Positions 17,490 to 25,530 of a DNA stretch of 64,000 nucleotides are shown piece after piece. Position numbers and translations under genes: made by a program. Each line of letters begins with the position of its first letter. The stretch's first letter is position 1. Source of the stretch: Caenispirillum salinarum AK4 (GTDB lineage: Bacteria; Pseudomonadota; Alphaproteobacteria; Rhodospirillales; Rhodospirillaceae); assembly GCF_000315795.1 (NCBI RefSeq), contig NZ_ANHY01000005.1, forward strand, positions 62,001 through 126,000, given 5' to 3'. The notes beneath the pieces are model-generated. The model did not search any database. It had not been told where the DNA came from and was given only the letters and a program-made list of their open reading frames with translations.

Positions 17490-18062
17490 ATGCGCCGCTT
17501 CACCCTTGCCGCCTCCGCCGCCGCCCTTGCCCTGTCCGCCGGCGTCCTCGCCCTGCCCGCGCAGGCCGACCAGCACATGAAGGGCTGGACCGTCGACCTG
17601 AACGAGGTCACCGACGACGGCGTCGGCGACAAGATGGGCACGGTCACCATCATGGCCGCCGAGGGCGGCGGCACGTCCTTCACGGTGCGCGCCGAAGGGT
17701 TCGAACCCGGCGAGCACGGATTCCACGTTCACGAGAACGCGAGCTGCCAGCCGTCACAGAACGACCAGGGCGAGGTGGTGCCCGGCGGTGCCGCCGGCAG
17801 CCACTGGGACCCCGAAGGCACCGGCACCCACCGCGGCCCCACCGGCGACGGGCACCTGGGCGATCTGCCGGCGCTGGAGGCCGATGAAGACGGCTCTATC
17901 GACCAGGTGGTGACGGCCCCGCGCATCGACGACATGAGCCGCCTCGCAGAACACGCCCTGATCGTCCACGCCGGCGGCGACACCTACAGTGACGAGCCCA
18001 GCCTGGGTGGCGGCGGCGCCCGGGTGGCCTGCGCGCTCATTCCGGCCCAGCAGGAGCAGTAG
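17490..18062 (+). CDS. sodC: Periplasmic Cu/Zn superoxide dismutase
   Basis: 190-residue exported enzyme that dismutates superoxide. A Sec signal peptide ends near ALPAQA (about residue 27). Metal ligands are in HGFHVHENASC, in HWDPEGTGTHRGPTGDGHLGDLP (the bridging and Zn His plus Asp), and in the late LIVHAGGDTYSD. The second Cys of the structural disulfide is in GGARVACALI. The ATG at 17490 follows GGGAGGA with nine-base spacing. The stop overlaps the 3' end of the convergent LysR gene by 26 bp. Confidence 0.95.
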   Translation: MRRFTLAASAAALALSAGVLALPAQADQHMKGWTVDLNEVTDDGVGDKMGTVTIMAAEGGGTSFTVRAEGFEPGEHGFHVHENASCQPSQNDQGEVVPGGAAGSHWDPEGTGTHRGPTGDGHLGDLPALEADEDGSIDQVVTAPRIDDMSRLAEHALIVHAGGDTYSDEPSLGGGGARVACALIPAQQEQ

Positions 18063-18981
18063 AGGCCGGCACACGTCCGCAGCAGTCCTCAACCGCGTCG
18101 CGCAGCCACGCGCGGAAGGCCCGGAAGGCCTTCCGCCGGGCGGTGCGGCGCGGCCATACCAGCCAGTAGGCATAGGGCGACGGCAGCCGCAGGTCGAAGG
18201 GCGCGACGAGCAGCCCCCGGCTCAAGGCGTCCGCAGCGATCAGGCTGCGCCCCATGAGCACCCCCTGCCCCGCAATGGCCGCCTGCACGGCCACGGTCGA
18301 TTCCGAATACGAGGCCGCCGTCACGCGGTTCCAGTCCAGGCCGTCGACCCCAGCTTCCTTCAGCCACAGTTCCCAACTGTCGTCGGGCGTGCCGTCGGGA
18401 TAGACGGTGCGGAACAGCGGCACATCGCGCAGGTCCTCGGGCCGCGTCAGCCGGTACTTCTCGGCCACTGACGGCGCGCAGACCGGAAAGATGCTTTCGC
18501 TGATGATCTTCTCGCACTCCACCCCCGCGGGTGCGTTGCGGGCGTGGCGGATGGCAAGGTCGGCACCGTCGTTGAAGTCGGTCACCGCCGTCGTCGCCAG
18601 CAGTGTCAGGCGCACGTCCGGGTGCGCATCCGAAAAGGCCGGCAGGCGCGGCACCAGCCACGAGGCCGAAAAGCTGGGCAGGGCGGACACCGCCAGCGTG
18701 CCGTCGTCGGCGGGAGCGGCCACCGTGGTCACGGCCTCCGCCAGCCGGTCGAACCCCTCGGTCAGGCCGGGCAGCAGGATGCGGCCGGCCGGCGTAAGGC
18801 GCAGGCCCCGCGTCACCCGCTTGAACAGTTCCAGCCCCAAACGATCCTCCAGTCCCTTCACCTGCTGACTGATGGCGGCGGGGGTCACCGACAGTTCGTC
18901 GGCGGCCTTGGCGAAGGAGAGATGCCGGGCTGCGGCCTCGAACGCGCGCAGGCCATTGAGCGGCGGCAGGTTCCGTCCCAT
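18037..18981 (-). CDS. LysR-family transcriptional regulator, GcvA-like
   Basis: 314-residue LysR-type regulator. The N-terminal winged HTH (LNGLRAFEAAARHLSFAKAA, then SVTPAAISQQVKGLEDRLG) and effector domain resemble the GcvA subgroup (LFRTVYPDGTPDDSWELWL). I chose the ATG at 18981 (MGRNLPPLNGL) with AAAGGG six bases upstream; an ATG five codons earlier is also in frame. A 23-bp dyad (18995-19017) lies just upstream, and a tiny gene is divergent, the usual arrangement for a LysR target. The ligand is unknown. Confidence 0.9.
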   Translation of the reverse strand: MGRNLPPLNGLRAFEAAARHLSFAKAADELSVTPAAISQQVKGLEDRLGLELFKRVTRGLRLTPAGRILLPGLTEGFDRLAEAVTTVAAPADDGTLAVSALPSFSASWLVPRLPAFSDAHPDVRLTLLATTAVTDFNDGADLAIRHARNAPAGVECEKIISESIFPVCAPSVAEKYRLTRPEDLRDVPLFRTVYPDGTPDDSWELWLKEAGVDGLDWNRVTAASYSESTVAVQAAIAGQGVLMGRSLIAADALSRGLLVAPFDLRLPSPYAYWLVWPRRTARRKAFRAFRAWLRDAVEDCCGRVPASTAPAGPE

Positions 18982-18994
18982 GCTGCACCCTTTC

Positions 18995-19017
18995 ATGGAT
19001 TAGGTTTCCTAAACCAT
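18995..19017. promoter_or_regulatory. Dyad between LysR gene and divergent small gene (candidate operator)
   Basis: ATGG-a-TTAGG-TTT-CCTAA-a-CCAT is an almost perfect inverted repeat with an internal T-N11-A-compatible core. It sits 14 bp upstream of the regulator start and about 78 bp upstream of the divergent gene. LysR regulators commonly bind such sites to autorepress and to activate the divergent gene. Confidence 0.6.
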
Positions 19018-19094
19018 ACCGCAGGCAATCCCGTTTGTCGCGGCCGGCGGGATCGGCTGAAATCCGTACATGGCACAAGACACGGAGACGATCC

Positions 19095-19226
19095 ATGACG
19101 CATCTTTTCTACGCCATCTCGCTCATGACCCGCGACGTCGGCCGGCTGTTCCTGGGTGTCGGAATGTCGCCCGAACTGGCGCGGCTGGCGGCAAAGGAAC
19201 GGCGGGAGCTAGGCCTTCCTTACTAA
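19095..19226 (+). CDS. Tiny hypothetical protein (43 aa) divergent from LysR
   Basis: ATG at 19095 with CGGAG six to seven bases upstream. The product MTHLFYAISLMTRDVGRLFL ends with a basic helix (LAAKERRELGLPY). The tail faintly recalls DUF1127 C-termini (RELxDIGL), but the protein is too short and lacks the Arg-rich core, so I assign no family. Its position next to a LysR regulator and the shared dyad suggest it is that regulator's target. Confidence 0.6.
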   Translation: MTHLFYAISLMTRDVGRLFLGVGMSPELARLAAKERRELGLPY

Positions 19227-19387
19227 TCCCAACTCCCACCCAAAGGATGATGCCTAAGCCATCCGAGGCGACCTTCATCGGGAACCCGGTGCGCCCCTCA
19301 GCCCTTAAGTCAGATATGACGCTTTCGACGCTTCTGCTAGCGTTTCCCGTTGGGGGACGTTCGGCCACGGACTGGGGATAGAGGACG

Positions 19388-19627
19388 ATGCGCAAGACGA
19401 TTGCTTTGGGAGCCCGCCGCGATACGGTGGAAATCATTCAGACCCCCGCCCCCAACCAGCCGGGCCGCATCATGTGGCCCGACGGGATGGTGACGGAAAT
19501 CACCTTCGACGACATGAACGCGCTGGCCTACATGGCCGAGCGGGCGCGGATATCCCCCGTCGCCATGGCCCGCGCGGCCGACGGCGCGGCGGTGGAGCGC
19601 GCGATCCGCTCTCATCAGGCGGTGTGA
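19388..19627 (+). CDS. Hypothetical protein (79 aa)
   Basis: ATG at 19388 after AGAGGACG. The product (MRKTIALGARRDTVEIIQTP, then GRIMWPDGMVTEITFDDMNA and ERAIRSHQAV) is soluble, with mixed beta and helix character, and has no motif I recognise. Codon usage matches the surrounding genes. It converges on the DUF1643 gene with a 13-bp gap. The 160-bp interval upstream (19227-19387) contains no further gene. Confidence 0.55.
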   Translation: MRKTIALGARRDTVEIIQTPAPNQPGRIMWPDGMVTEITFDDMNALAYMAERARISPVAMARAADGAAVERAIRSHQAV

Positions 19628-19640
19628 GCCGCCGCTGCCG

Positions 19641-20402
19641 CTAAAGCCCCGCCTCATCCAGAAGGCCGAGGATGCGTTCGATCCACGCATCCTTGGCCTT
19701 CTGCATCATCGGGCTGGGGTGGGCGTAGGCGAGCGGCCCTTCCGGCGCCCGGACGCCCACCGTCACCCGGCCCTTGAGCGCCGCCAGGCACTTTTCGGCC
19801 AGCGGGAACAGCGTCTTGTGGCGGCCCCAGCCCAGGATCACCGGCGGCGAGCCCTGCGCCGGGCCGATGTGGCCCAGCAGTTCGTCGCGGCGGGCATCGC
19901 TGAAGATGGAATGCGCATCGCCGTCGGGCAGCCCCGCCAGCGCCTGGACATGGCGGAACAGGTTGGGGCTCTTGGTCTCGCGCAGGTCCGACAGGTTCAG
20001 CACGCGCGCATGCCGCCAGCCGCGCGCCGCCATGACCTTCATCACCTGGTATTGCGTCGTGTCTGGAACGGTTTCCACCAGCGTCCGCACGGCCTTGATG
20101 GCGCGCGGCCCGTCGACGCGCGGCGGCGTGAACGACGGCTCGACGGAGCGCGACGACCCCGGGTTCATCATCACCACCAGCAGGTCCGGCCGGCGGCTCA
20201 GCACCGGCGAGGGATCACCCGCCGGCACCAGGTCGTGTGCGATCAGTTCCAGCACCGACCGGCAGGACCACGTCGCGCCGCCGATGGGCACGTCGTAGAA
20301 CAGCCCGTGGACCGCGAACATCCGCTTGCAGTCAGCCGCGCGCAAGGCCTGCGCGCCAGCCACGTCCAGCACCGGCGCCGGAAACAGACCACCTTCCATC
20401 AT
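19641..20402 (-). CDS. DUF1643-family protein
   Basis: 253-residue cytosolic protein. The segments LLVVMMNPGSSRSVEPSF, TQYQVMKVMAARGWRHARVL with NLSDLRETKSPN, and PVILGWGRHKTL fit the DUF1643 family (phage and bacterial proteins of unknown function with an MNPS-type motif). Two ATG codons in tandem (20402 and 20399) follow GGGGAG; the second has better spacing. It lies 10 bp downstream of the aminopeptidase P gene and is probably cotranscribed. Confidence 0.75.
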   Translation of the reverse strand: MMEGGLFPAPVLDVAGAQALRAADCKRMFAVHGLFYDVPIGGATWSCRSVLELIAHDLVPAGDPSPVLSRRPDLLVVMMNPGSSRSVEPSFTPPRVDGPRAIKAVRTLVETVPDTTQYQVMKVMAARGWRHARVLNLSDLRETKSPNLFRHVQALAGLPDGDAHSIFSDARRDELLGHIGPAQGSPPVILGWGRHKTLFPLAEKCLAALKGRVTVGVRAPEGPLAYAHPSPMMQKAKDAWIERILGLLDEAGL

Positions 20403-20412
20403 GTCTCCCCTG

Positions 20413-22251
20413 TCACCCCATCACCGCCAGCGGCCGGGTGGCCTCCACCAGCCAGCGCTGCACCGCCGGGCTGTCGGCCAGTTGCGGCGCGATCTCGTCA
20501 TGGACGCGCTGGTGATAGGCATCCACCCACGCGACCTCTTCCGGTGTCAGAAGGGCGGGTTCGATGAGCATGCGGTCGATGGGGGCCAGCGTCAGGGTCT
20601 CGAAGCCCAGCATGGCGCGCTCCGCTCCCTCGACCTGCGCCTCGCGCACCGCCACCAGGTTCTCAATGCGGATGCCGTAGGCGCCCGTCTTGTAGTAGCC
20701 GGGCTCGTTGGACAGGATCATGCCCGGCCGCAGGGCGATGCGGTTGCCCATCTTGCTGATGCGCTGCGGGCCTTCGTGCACCGACAGATAGCTGCCGACG
20801 CCGTGGCCGGTGCCGTGGTCGTAGTCCACGCCGTCCTGCCACAGGGCATGGCGCGCCAGGACGTCGAGCTGGCTCCCCGTGGTGCCCTCGGGGAACACCG
20901 CCGAGGCCAGCGCGATGTGGCCCTTCAGCACCTGGGTGAAGCGCTTGCGCTCCTCTGGCCCCGCCGCGCCCACCGACAGGGTACGGGTGACGTCGGTGGT
21001 GCCGTCCAGGTACTGCGCGCCGCTGTCGAGCAGGAACAGGCCGCCGGGCTCGATGGTGCGCGTGGTCTCCGGCGTCACCCGATAGTGCACGATGGCGCCG
21101 TTGGGCCCGGCACCGGCGATGGTGGGGAAGCTCAGCCCCCGGAACCGGTCGCCGCTCTTGCGGTATTCCTCCAGCTTGTCGGACACTGTCAGTTCGTCCA
21201 GCCGGCCGCCCGGCGCCTCCTCGGAGAACCAGCAGAGGAACCGCGCCAGCGCCGCCCCGTCGCGGCGGTGCGCGGCGCGCGCCCCCTCCAGTTCGACCGG
21301 GTTCTTGCAGGCCTTGGGCAGGGCACAGGGGTCGTCGTCGCGAAGCACCTTGGCGCCGGCCGCCGCCAGACGCTCGCGCACCGCCGCCGGGGCCACGGCA
21401 TGGTCGAGCACCACCCGCGCCCCGTCGCCGCCCAGGCGGTCGAGCATGCGCGGCAGGTCGGCGGGCGGCATGACCGTCACCGCCTCGCCCAGGTGCGCCC
21501 GCGTGGCGTCGGACAGCTTGCGCTCATCCATGAACAGGTCGACGGACGGCGCCGCCCCGCCCGCCGCGCCGGCATGCACGATGGCGAACCCCAGCGGAAA
21601 CGGCGCATAGGGAACGTCGCCGCCCCGGATGTTCAGAAGCCATGCCAGGCTGTCGGGCGTGGTGATGACGGCGGCGTCGGCGCGCTGCCTGCGCAGGGTC
21701 GCGGCCACCTCATCCAGCTTCTCGGCGGCGGGCTTGCCGGAGACCTCCGGGGCGTGCGGCACCACCGGCGCAAGCGGCACGTCCGGCTGGTCGGACCACA
21801 CCGCATCCACCGGGTTGGAGCCGTCCGCCACCGCCAGCAGGCGCGCGTCCACCGCCTCCAGCGCCTTGCCGACGCGCGCCACACCGTCGGGCGTGTGCAG
21901 CCAGGCATCAAAGCCGATGCGGGCGCCGGGCCTCACCTGGTCGGCCAGCCATTCGTGCGGCGGCGTCTCGGTGACATGCAGGATCTCGAACGCTTCGGTG
22001 TCCACCTCCTGCGCCGCCTGCAGGGTGTAGCGCCCGTCGACGAACAGCGCCGCCTTGTCCGCCAGCACCACCGCCACGCCCGCCGATCCGGTGAAGCCGG
22101 TCAGCCACGCCAGGCGCTCGGCGCGGGGCGGGACGTATTCGCCCTGGTGCTCGTCGGCGCGCGGCACGATGAAGCCGTCCAGCCCCAGGCGCGTCAGTTC
22201 ACCGCGCAGAAGGCGAAGCCGGTCGGCCGGGTCGGGGGCGGGTGCGGTCAT
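20413..22251 (-). CDS. Aminopeptidase P family metallopeptidase (Xaa-Pro aminopeptidase, M24B)
   Basis: 612-residue cytosolic metallopeptidase that removes N-terminal residues preceding proline. It has two creatinase-like N-terminal domains and a C-terminal pita-bread domain with all five metal ligands: Asp in LFLLDSGAQY, Asp in DGTTDVTRT, His in GTGHGVGSYL, Glu in LSNEPGYY and Glu in IRIENL. The length matches the three-domain eukaryote-like APP1 type found in alphaproteobacteria, not the ~440-residue PepP. The ATG at 22251 is preceded by AAGGA at six bases. Confidence 0.93.
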   Translation of the reverse strand: MTAPAPDPADRLRLLRGELTRLGLDGFIVPRADEHQGEYVPPRAERLAWLTGFTGSAGVAVVLADKAALFVDGRYTLQAAQEVDTEAFEILHVTETPPHEWLADQVRPGARIGFDAWLHTPDGVARVGKALEAVDARLLAVADGSNPVDAVWSDQPDVPLAPVVPHAPEVSGKPAAEKLDEVAATLRRQRADAAVITTPDSLAWLLNIRGGDVPYAPFPLGFAIVHAGAAGGAAPSVDLFMDERKLSDATRAHLGEAVTVMPPADLPRMLDRLGGDGARVVLDHAVAPAAVRERLAAAGAKVLRDDDPCALPKACKNPVELEGARAAHRRDGAALARFLCWFSEEAPGGRLDELTVSDKLEEYRKSGDRFRGLSFPTIAGAGPNGAIVHYRVTPETTRTIEPGGLFLLDSGAQYLDGTTDVTRTLSVGAAGPEERKRFTQVLKGHIALASAVFPEGTTGSQLDVLARHALWQDGVDYDHGTGHGVGSYLSVHEGPQRISKMGNRIALRPGMILSNEPGYYKTGAYGIRIENLVAVREAQVEGAERAMLGFETLTLAPIDRMLIEPALLTPEEVAWVDAYHQRVHDEIAPQLADSPAVQRWLVEATRPLAVMG

Positions 22252-22500
22252 GGGGAATCCTTTATCGGCGAGCAGGCTCTGCGCTGAAGCTAAGCCGTGG
22301 CGGGCGCCGGGGCAAGGACGCGCCCCGAGACAAGCGATGGGGCCATTGTGGCCGGGCGTATCCATCCATGCGATGCCGGCATTGCTGCGATGCAACAAAT
22401 CCACTGGTCGCGAACCGACGGCGGATCGATATTCCGCCCAACCGCCGGTTTGAACGCCGGCGCTTTCCTTTTCAAAAAGACGAACCGAAGGACAAGGTCC

Positions 22501-22968
22501 ATGTGGCCGTACGATAACGCCGAGGCCAGCTGGCTGGCCGCCGGCACCCCGTCTTCAAACGACAGCACCCCCCGCGAAGATCAGAAGGCGGCCGCCGAAA
22601 CGGCGACCGTGACCGCCATGACCAACACGACCCGCACCGCGTCCGCCACCTCCTCGCTTCCGGCGCCGGCCAACTGCAACGCGCCGGCCGCGCGCGGCGG
22701 CATGGTGGGACGCCTGTTCGGCCGCCTGCGCGCCTGGCGTGCCCGCCAGGATGCGCGCGAGACGCTGTACGGCATGTCCGACCGCGAGTTGCGCGACATC
22801 GGCCTGAGCCGCGACGACATCCTGTCCGTCACCGCCCGCCGCACCCCGGCGATGCCCGCCGCCGTCGCCACCCGTCCGGTGTCCGGCACGGCCATGGGCG
22901 CCGGCGTCATGGGCAACGCCCTTATGGGCCTGACCCGCGGCGCCACCGGCTGGGATCACGCCGCCTGA
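22501..22968 (+). CDS. DUF1127-domain protein with long flanking extensions (155 aa)
   Basis: The central ~45 residues (about 66-110) form a DUF1127 (YjiS-like) domain: RLFGRLRAWRARQDARETLY followed by GMSDRELRDIGLSRDDILSV. The ~65-residue N-terminus rich in Thr, Ala and Ser and the ~40-residue Ala/Gly-rich C-terminus are low in complexity. Most DUF1127 proteins are only 45-75 residues. Some small Arg-rich members bind RNA or influence phosphate and RNA metabolism in alphaproteobacteria. The ATG at 22501 has AAGGA eight bases upstream. The gap 22252-22500 holds only the divergent promoter region. Confidence 0.8.
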   Translation: MWPYDNAEASWLAAGTPSSNDSTPREDQKAAAETATVTAMTNTTRTASATSSLPAPANCNAPAARGGMVGRLFGRLRAWRARQDARETLYGMSDRELRDIGLSRDDILSVTARRTPAMPAAVATRPVSGTAMGAGVMGNALMGLTRGATGWDHAA

Positions 22969-22992
22969 CCGGCGCCCCCGGCTGAAACAAGA

Positions 22993-23034
22993 AAGGGCCC
23001 GGACGCGGCACGCCGCCGCCTCCGGGTCCTTTTT
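22993..23034 (+). terminator. Intrinsic terminator after the DUF1127 gene
   Basis: AAAGGGCCCGGA pairs with TCCGGGTCCTTT (one G-T wobble) around an inner GCGGC/GCCGC stem. A run of five Ts overlaps the 3' arm. It begins 25 bp after the stop of the 155-residue protein. Confidence 0.8.
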
Positions 23035-23206
23035 CGTGGCTGGCCGGCGGCAGTGACGGCCGTCACGGGCAACGATGCGGGGCGCGCAGGGCTGGCCCGC
23101 CGCCTCGGCGCATGTGAGCCGGACGCGGCCGCTCTATCTTACCGGAAGACACCGGCGCCCGCCCGCGCCAAGACGGCCGGCGCGCCCCGCCCCCGGAGAT
23201 TGAGAG

Positions 23207-23392
23207 ATGAGAACGCTGCCCCTGCTCGACCGCATCGCGGAAACCTGGCACATCTGGCACGACCGCCACGAGGTCCGCGACGAGTTGTCCGCGCTGTCCG
23301 ACCGCGAACCGGCGGACATCGGCCTGACCCGCGACGACATCGAGGCCGTCGCCCGAGGCACCTATCAGCGCGGACCGGCGCGAGTGCACTGA
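23207..23392 (+). CDS. DUF1127-domain small protein (61 aa)
   Basis: ATG at 23207 with GGAG eight bases upstream. The C-terminal half reads HEVRDELSALSDREPADIGL followed by TRDDIEAVARG, the DUF1127 signature. The basic stretch before it is weaker than usual: WHIWHDRHE replaces the common Arg-rich helix. It lies 240 bp after the longer DUF1127 gene and has its own leader. It converges on the EAL-protein gene with a 32-bp gap. Confidence 0.8.
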   Translation: MRTLPLLDRIAETWHIWHDRHEVRDELSALSDREPADIGLTRDDIEAVARGTYQRGPARVH

Positions 23393-23424
23393 CGCGGCGA
23401 GGCGGCGACGCGCCGCCGTCAGCC

Positions 23425-25530
23425 TTAAGCCTCGACCGTGTGGGCCTCCAGAAACGCGAGGAAGTCCGCCGGCGGCAGGGGCCGGGCGTAGTGGTAGCCC
23501 TGGCCCAGGTGGCAGCCCAGGCCTTTCAGCACGTCCACATGGGCCGGCGTCTCGATGCCCTCGGCCACCACCTTCAGGTCCAGCACCTCGGCCAGTTGCA
23601 GGATGGTGCGCGCCACCGCCCGGTCTGTGTCGCCTTCGGGCAGGTCGCGCACGAAGCTCTGGTCGATCTTCAGCGTGGTCAGCGGCAACTGGCGCAGGTA
23701 GCCCAGCGAGGAATACCCCGTGCCGAAGTCGTCGATGGCGACCGAGACGCCCATGTCGTGCCATTCGTTCAACATGCGCACGGCATCGGAGACGTCCCCC
23801 ATCACCGCCGTCTCGGTGATCTCCACCTCCAGCGCCTGCGGCGGCAGGCCGGCGTCGGCCAGCGCGGCGCGGATGCGGTCCGTCAGGTCGTGGACGCGGA
23901 ACTGCCGGCCCGAAACGTTGACGGCCACCACCAGTTCCTTGTGTCCGGCGTCGTGCCAGACGCGGGCCTGGCGGCAGGCCTCGCGCAGGACCCAGTCGCC
24001 GATGGCGACGATGACGCCGGTTTCCTCGGCCACCGGAATGAACTGCGCCGGCGAGACCAGGCCAAGCTCGGGATGCTGCCAGCGCACCAGCGCCTCCATG
24101 CCGATGACGCAGCCCGTGCCCAGGTCGATCTTGGGCTGGTAGAGCAGCCGCAGTTCCTCGCGCTCCACCGCATGGCGCAGCTCGCGCTCCAGCACATGGC
24201 GGCGGCCGACGGCCTCCTCCATCTCCGGGTCGAACAGGGTGACGCCGGCATCGGCCCGCGCCCGGCCCGCGAACACGGCCAGCCCGGCACGCTGCACCAC
24301 CCGCGCGGCCACCGCGCCGTCGGCGGGGAAGCGCGCCATGCCGACCCGACAGTCCAGCGCCAGTTCGTTGCCGTCGATGCGGAAAGGGTCCTCGATGGCC
24401 GCGCGCAGGGACTGGGCGATGGCGGCGGCGTCGCCCCGGCAGCAGGGACTGCCGCTTTCCTCGCCGCAGACGACCACGAAGTCGGCCCCGCCCCAGGCGC
24501 CGACCATGCGGGCGCCGCCGCGCGCACCCTCCAGCCGCTCGCCGGCGACGCGCAAAAGCTTTTCCGACACCGCATGGCCCAGGGTATCGCCGATGCGGCG
24601 CAGGCCCTGGATGGCGACGTAGAACACCACGCCCGGCACGTCCGTCTCCAGCAGGCCCCGCAGGTGCGACAGCACGGCGGTCCGGTTGGGCAGTTCGGTG
24701 ATGGGGTCGTGGCGGGCCAGGAAGGCCATCTCCTGCTCGGCCATCTTGCGCTTGGTGACGTCGCGGCCGATCAGCACCAGCCACGTTTCCCCCTCAAGCT
24801 CCATGTGCGAGATGGAGCACTCCATGGGGAATTCGTCGCCGCGCAGCCGCCGGGCCGAACATTCAACGGTGCCGTCCGTGGCGCGCGCCGGCAGGGCCAG
24901 CAACTCCACCAGCGGCCGTCCGTGCAGGTCGCCGGCGGGCGCCTGGAAGGCGGCCTCGGCGGCGGGATTGACCTCGCTGACGCGGCCCTGGGGATCGACG
25001 GTCAGGATGATGTCGGGGGCGTTGTTGAGGACGCTCGACAGGTGCGCCTCGCGCACGCGAAGTTCCTCGGTGCGGGTCTCCACCACCCGTTCCAGCACCT
25101 TGGCCTGATCGCGGCGCTCCCGCCACAGGGCCTGGACCTCCAGCGTGTTGCGGATGCGGTGCATGGCCTCGGCGCGGTCGAAGGGCTTGGTGATGAAGTC
25201 GCGCACGCCCGCCTCCAGCGCCCGCATCCGCGTTTCCTCGTCGGTCTGGGCCGTCAGCACGATGACCGGCAGCGGCCCCTCGCCGCCCAGGATGCCGCGC
25301 AGGCGCTGGATGACGGCGTGGCCGTCCAGAACGGGCATGCGGATGTCCAGCAGGACCAGGTCGAAGGGTTGCGCCTCGAAGGCCGCCACGGCGGCCACGG
25401 GATTCGTCATGCCGGTGACGTCGTCGTAGCCTTCGATCTCGAGCATGTCCTCGAGCAGGGCGACGTTCACCGGGTTGTCGTCGACGATCAGGATACGCGC
25501 GGCGCGCACCGCATCCGGCAGTGCATTCAT
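23425..25530 (-). CDS. Response regulator with PAS, degenerate GGDEF and EAL domains (c-di-GMP phosphodiesterase)
   Basis: 701 residues in four modules. The receiver domain (residues ~11-130) has phospho-acceptor Asp in LVLLDIRMP and Lys in ITKPF. A PAS domain covers ~165-275. A GGDEF-like domain covers ~285-440. An EAL domain covers ~450-700. The cyclase motif reads WGGAD instead of GGDEF, so cyclase activity is very unlikely. The EAL domain keeps EALVRW, NVSGRQF, EITETAVM, DDFGTGYSSL, KIDQSFV and VVAEGIET, so hydrolysis of c-di-GMP is expected. The ATG at 25530 overlaps the stop of the upstream hybrid kinase by four bases, which marks it as that kinase's likely partner. Confidence 0.9.
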   Translation of the reverse strand: MNALPDAVRAARILIVDDNPVNVALLEDMLEIEGYDDVTGMTNPVAAVAAFEAQPFDLVLLDIRMPVLDGHAVIQRLRGILGGEGPLPVIVLTAQTDEETRMRALEAGVRDFITKPFDRAEAMHRIRNTLEVQALWRERRDQAKVLERVVETRTEELRVREAHLSSVLNNAPDIILTVDPQGRVSEVNPAAEAAFQAPAGDLHGRPLVELLALPARATDGTVECSARRLRGDEFPMECSISHMELEGETWLVLIGRDVTKRKMAEQEMAFLARHDPITELPNRTAVLSHLRGLLETDVPGVVFYVAIQGLRRIGDTLGHAVSEKLLRVAGERLEGARGGARMVGAWGGADFVVVCGEESGSPCCRGDAAAIAQSLRAAIEDPFRIDGNELALDCRVGMARFPADGAVAARVVQRAGLAVFAGRARADAGVTLFDPEMEEAVGRRHVLERELRHAVEREELRLLYQPKIDLGTGCVIGMEALVRWQHPELGLVSPAQFIPVAEETGVIVAIGDWVLREACRQARVWHDAGHKELVVAVNVSGRQFRVHDLTDRIRAALADAGLPPQALEVEITETAVMGDVSDAVRMLNEWHDMGVSVAIDDFGTGYSSLGYLRQLPLTTLKIDQSFVRDLPEGDTDRAVARTILQLAEVLDLKVVAEGIETPAHVDVLKGLGCHLGQGYHYARPLPPADFLAFLEAHTVEA

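Noticed and set aside
20326-22287. Long plus-strand open frame opposite the aminopeptidase P and DUF1643 genes.
   Set aside because: Antisense shadow; low-complexity His/Arg/Gln composition and no ribosome-binding site.
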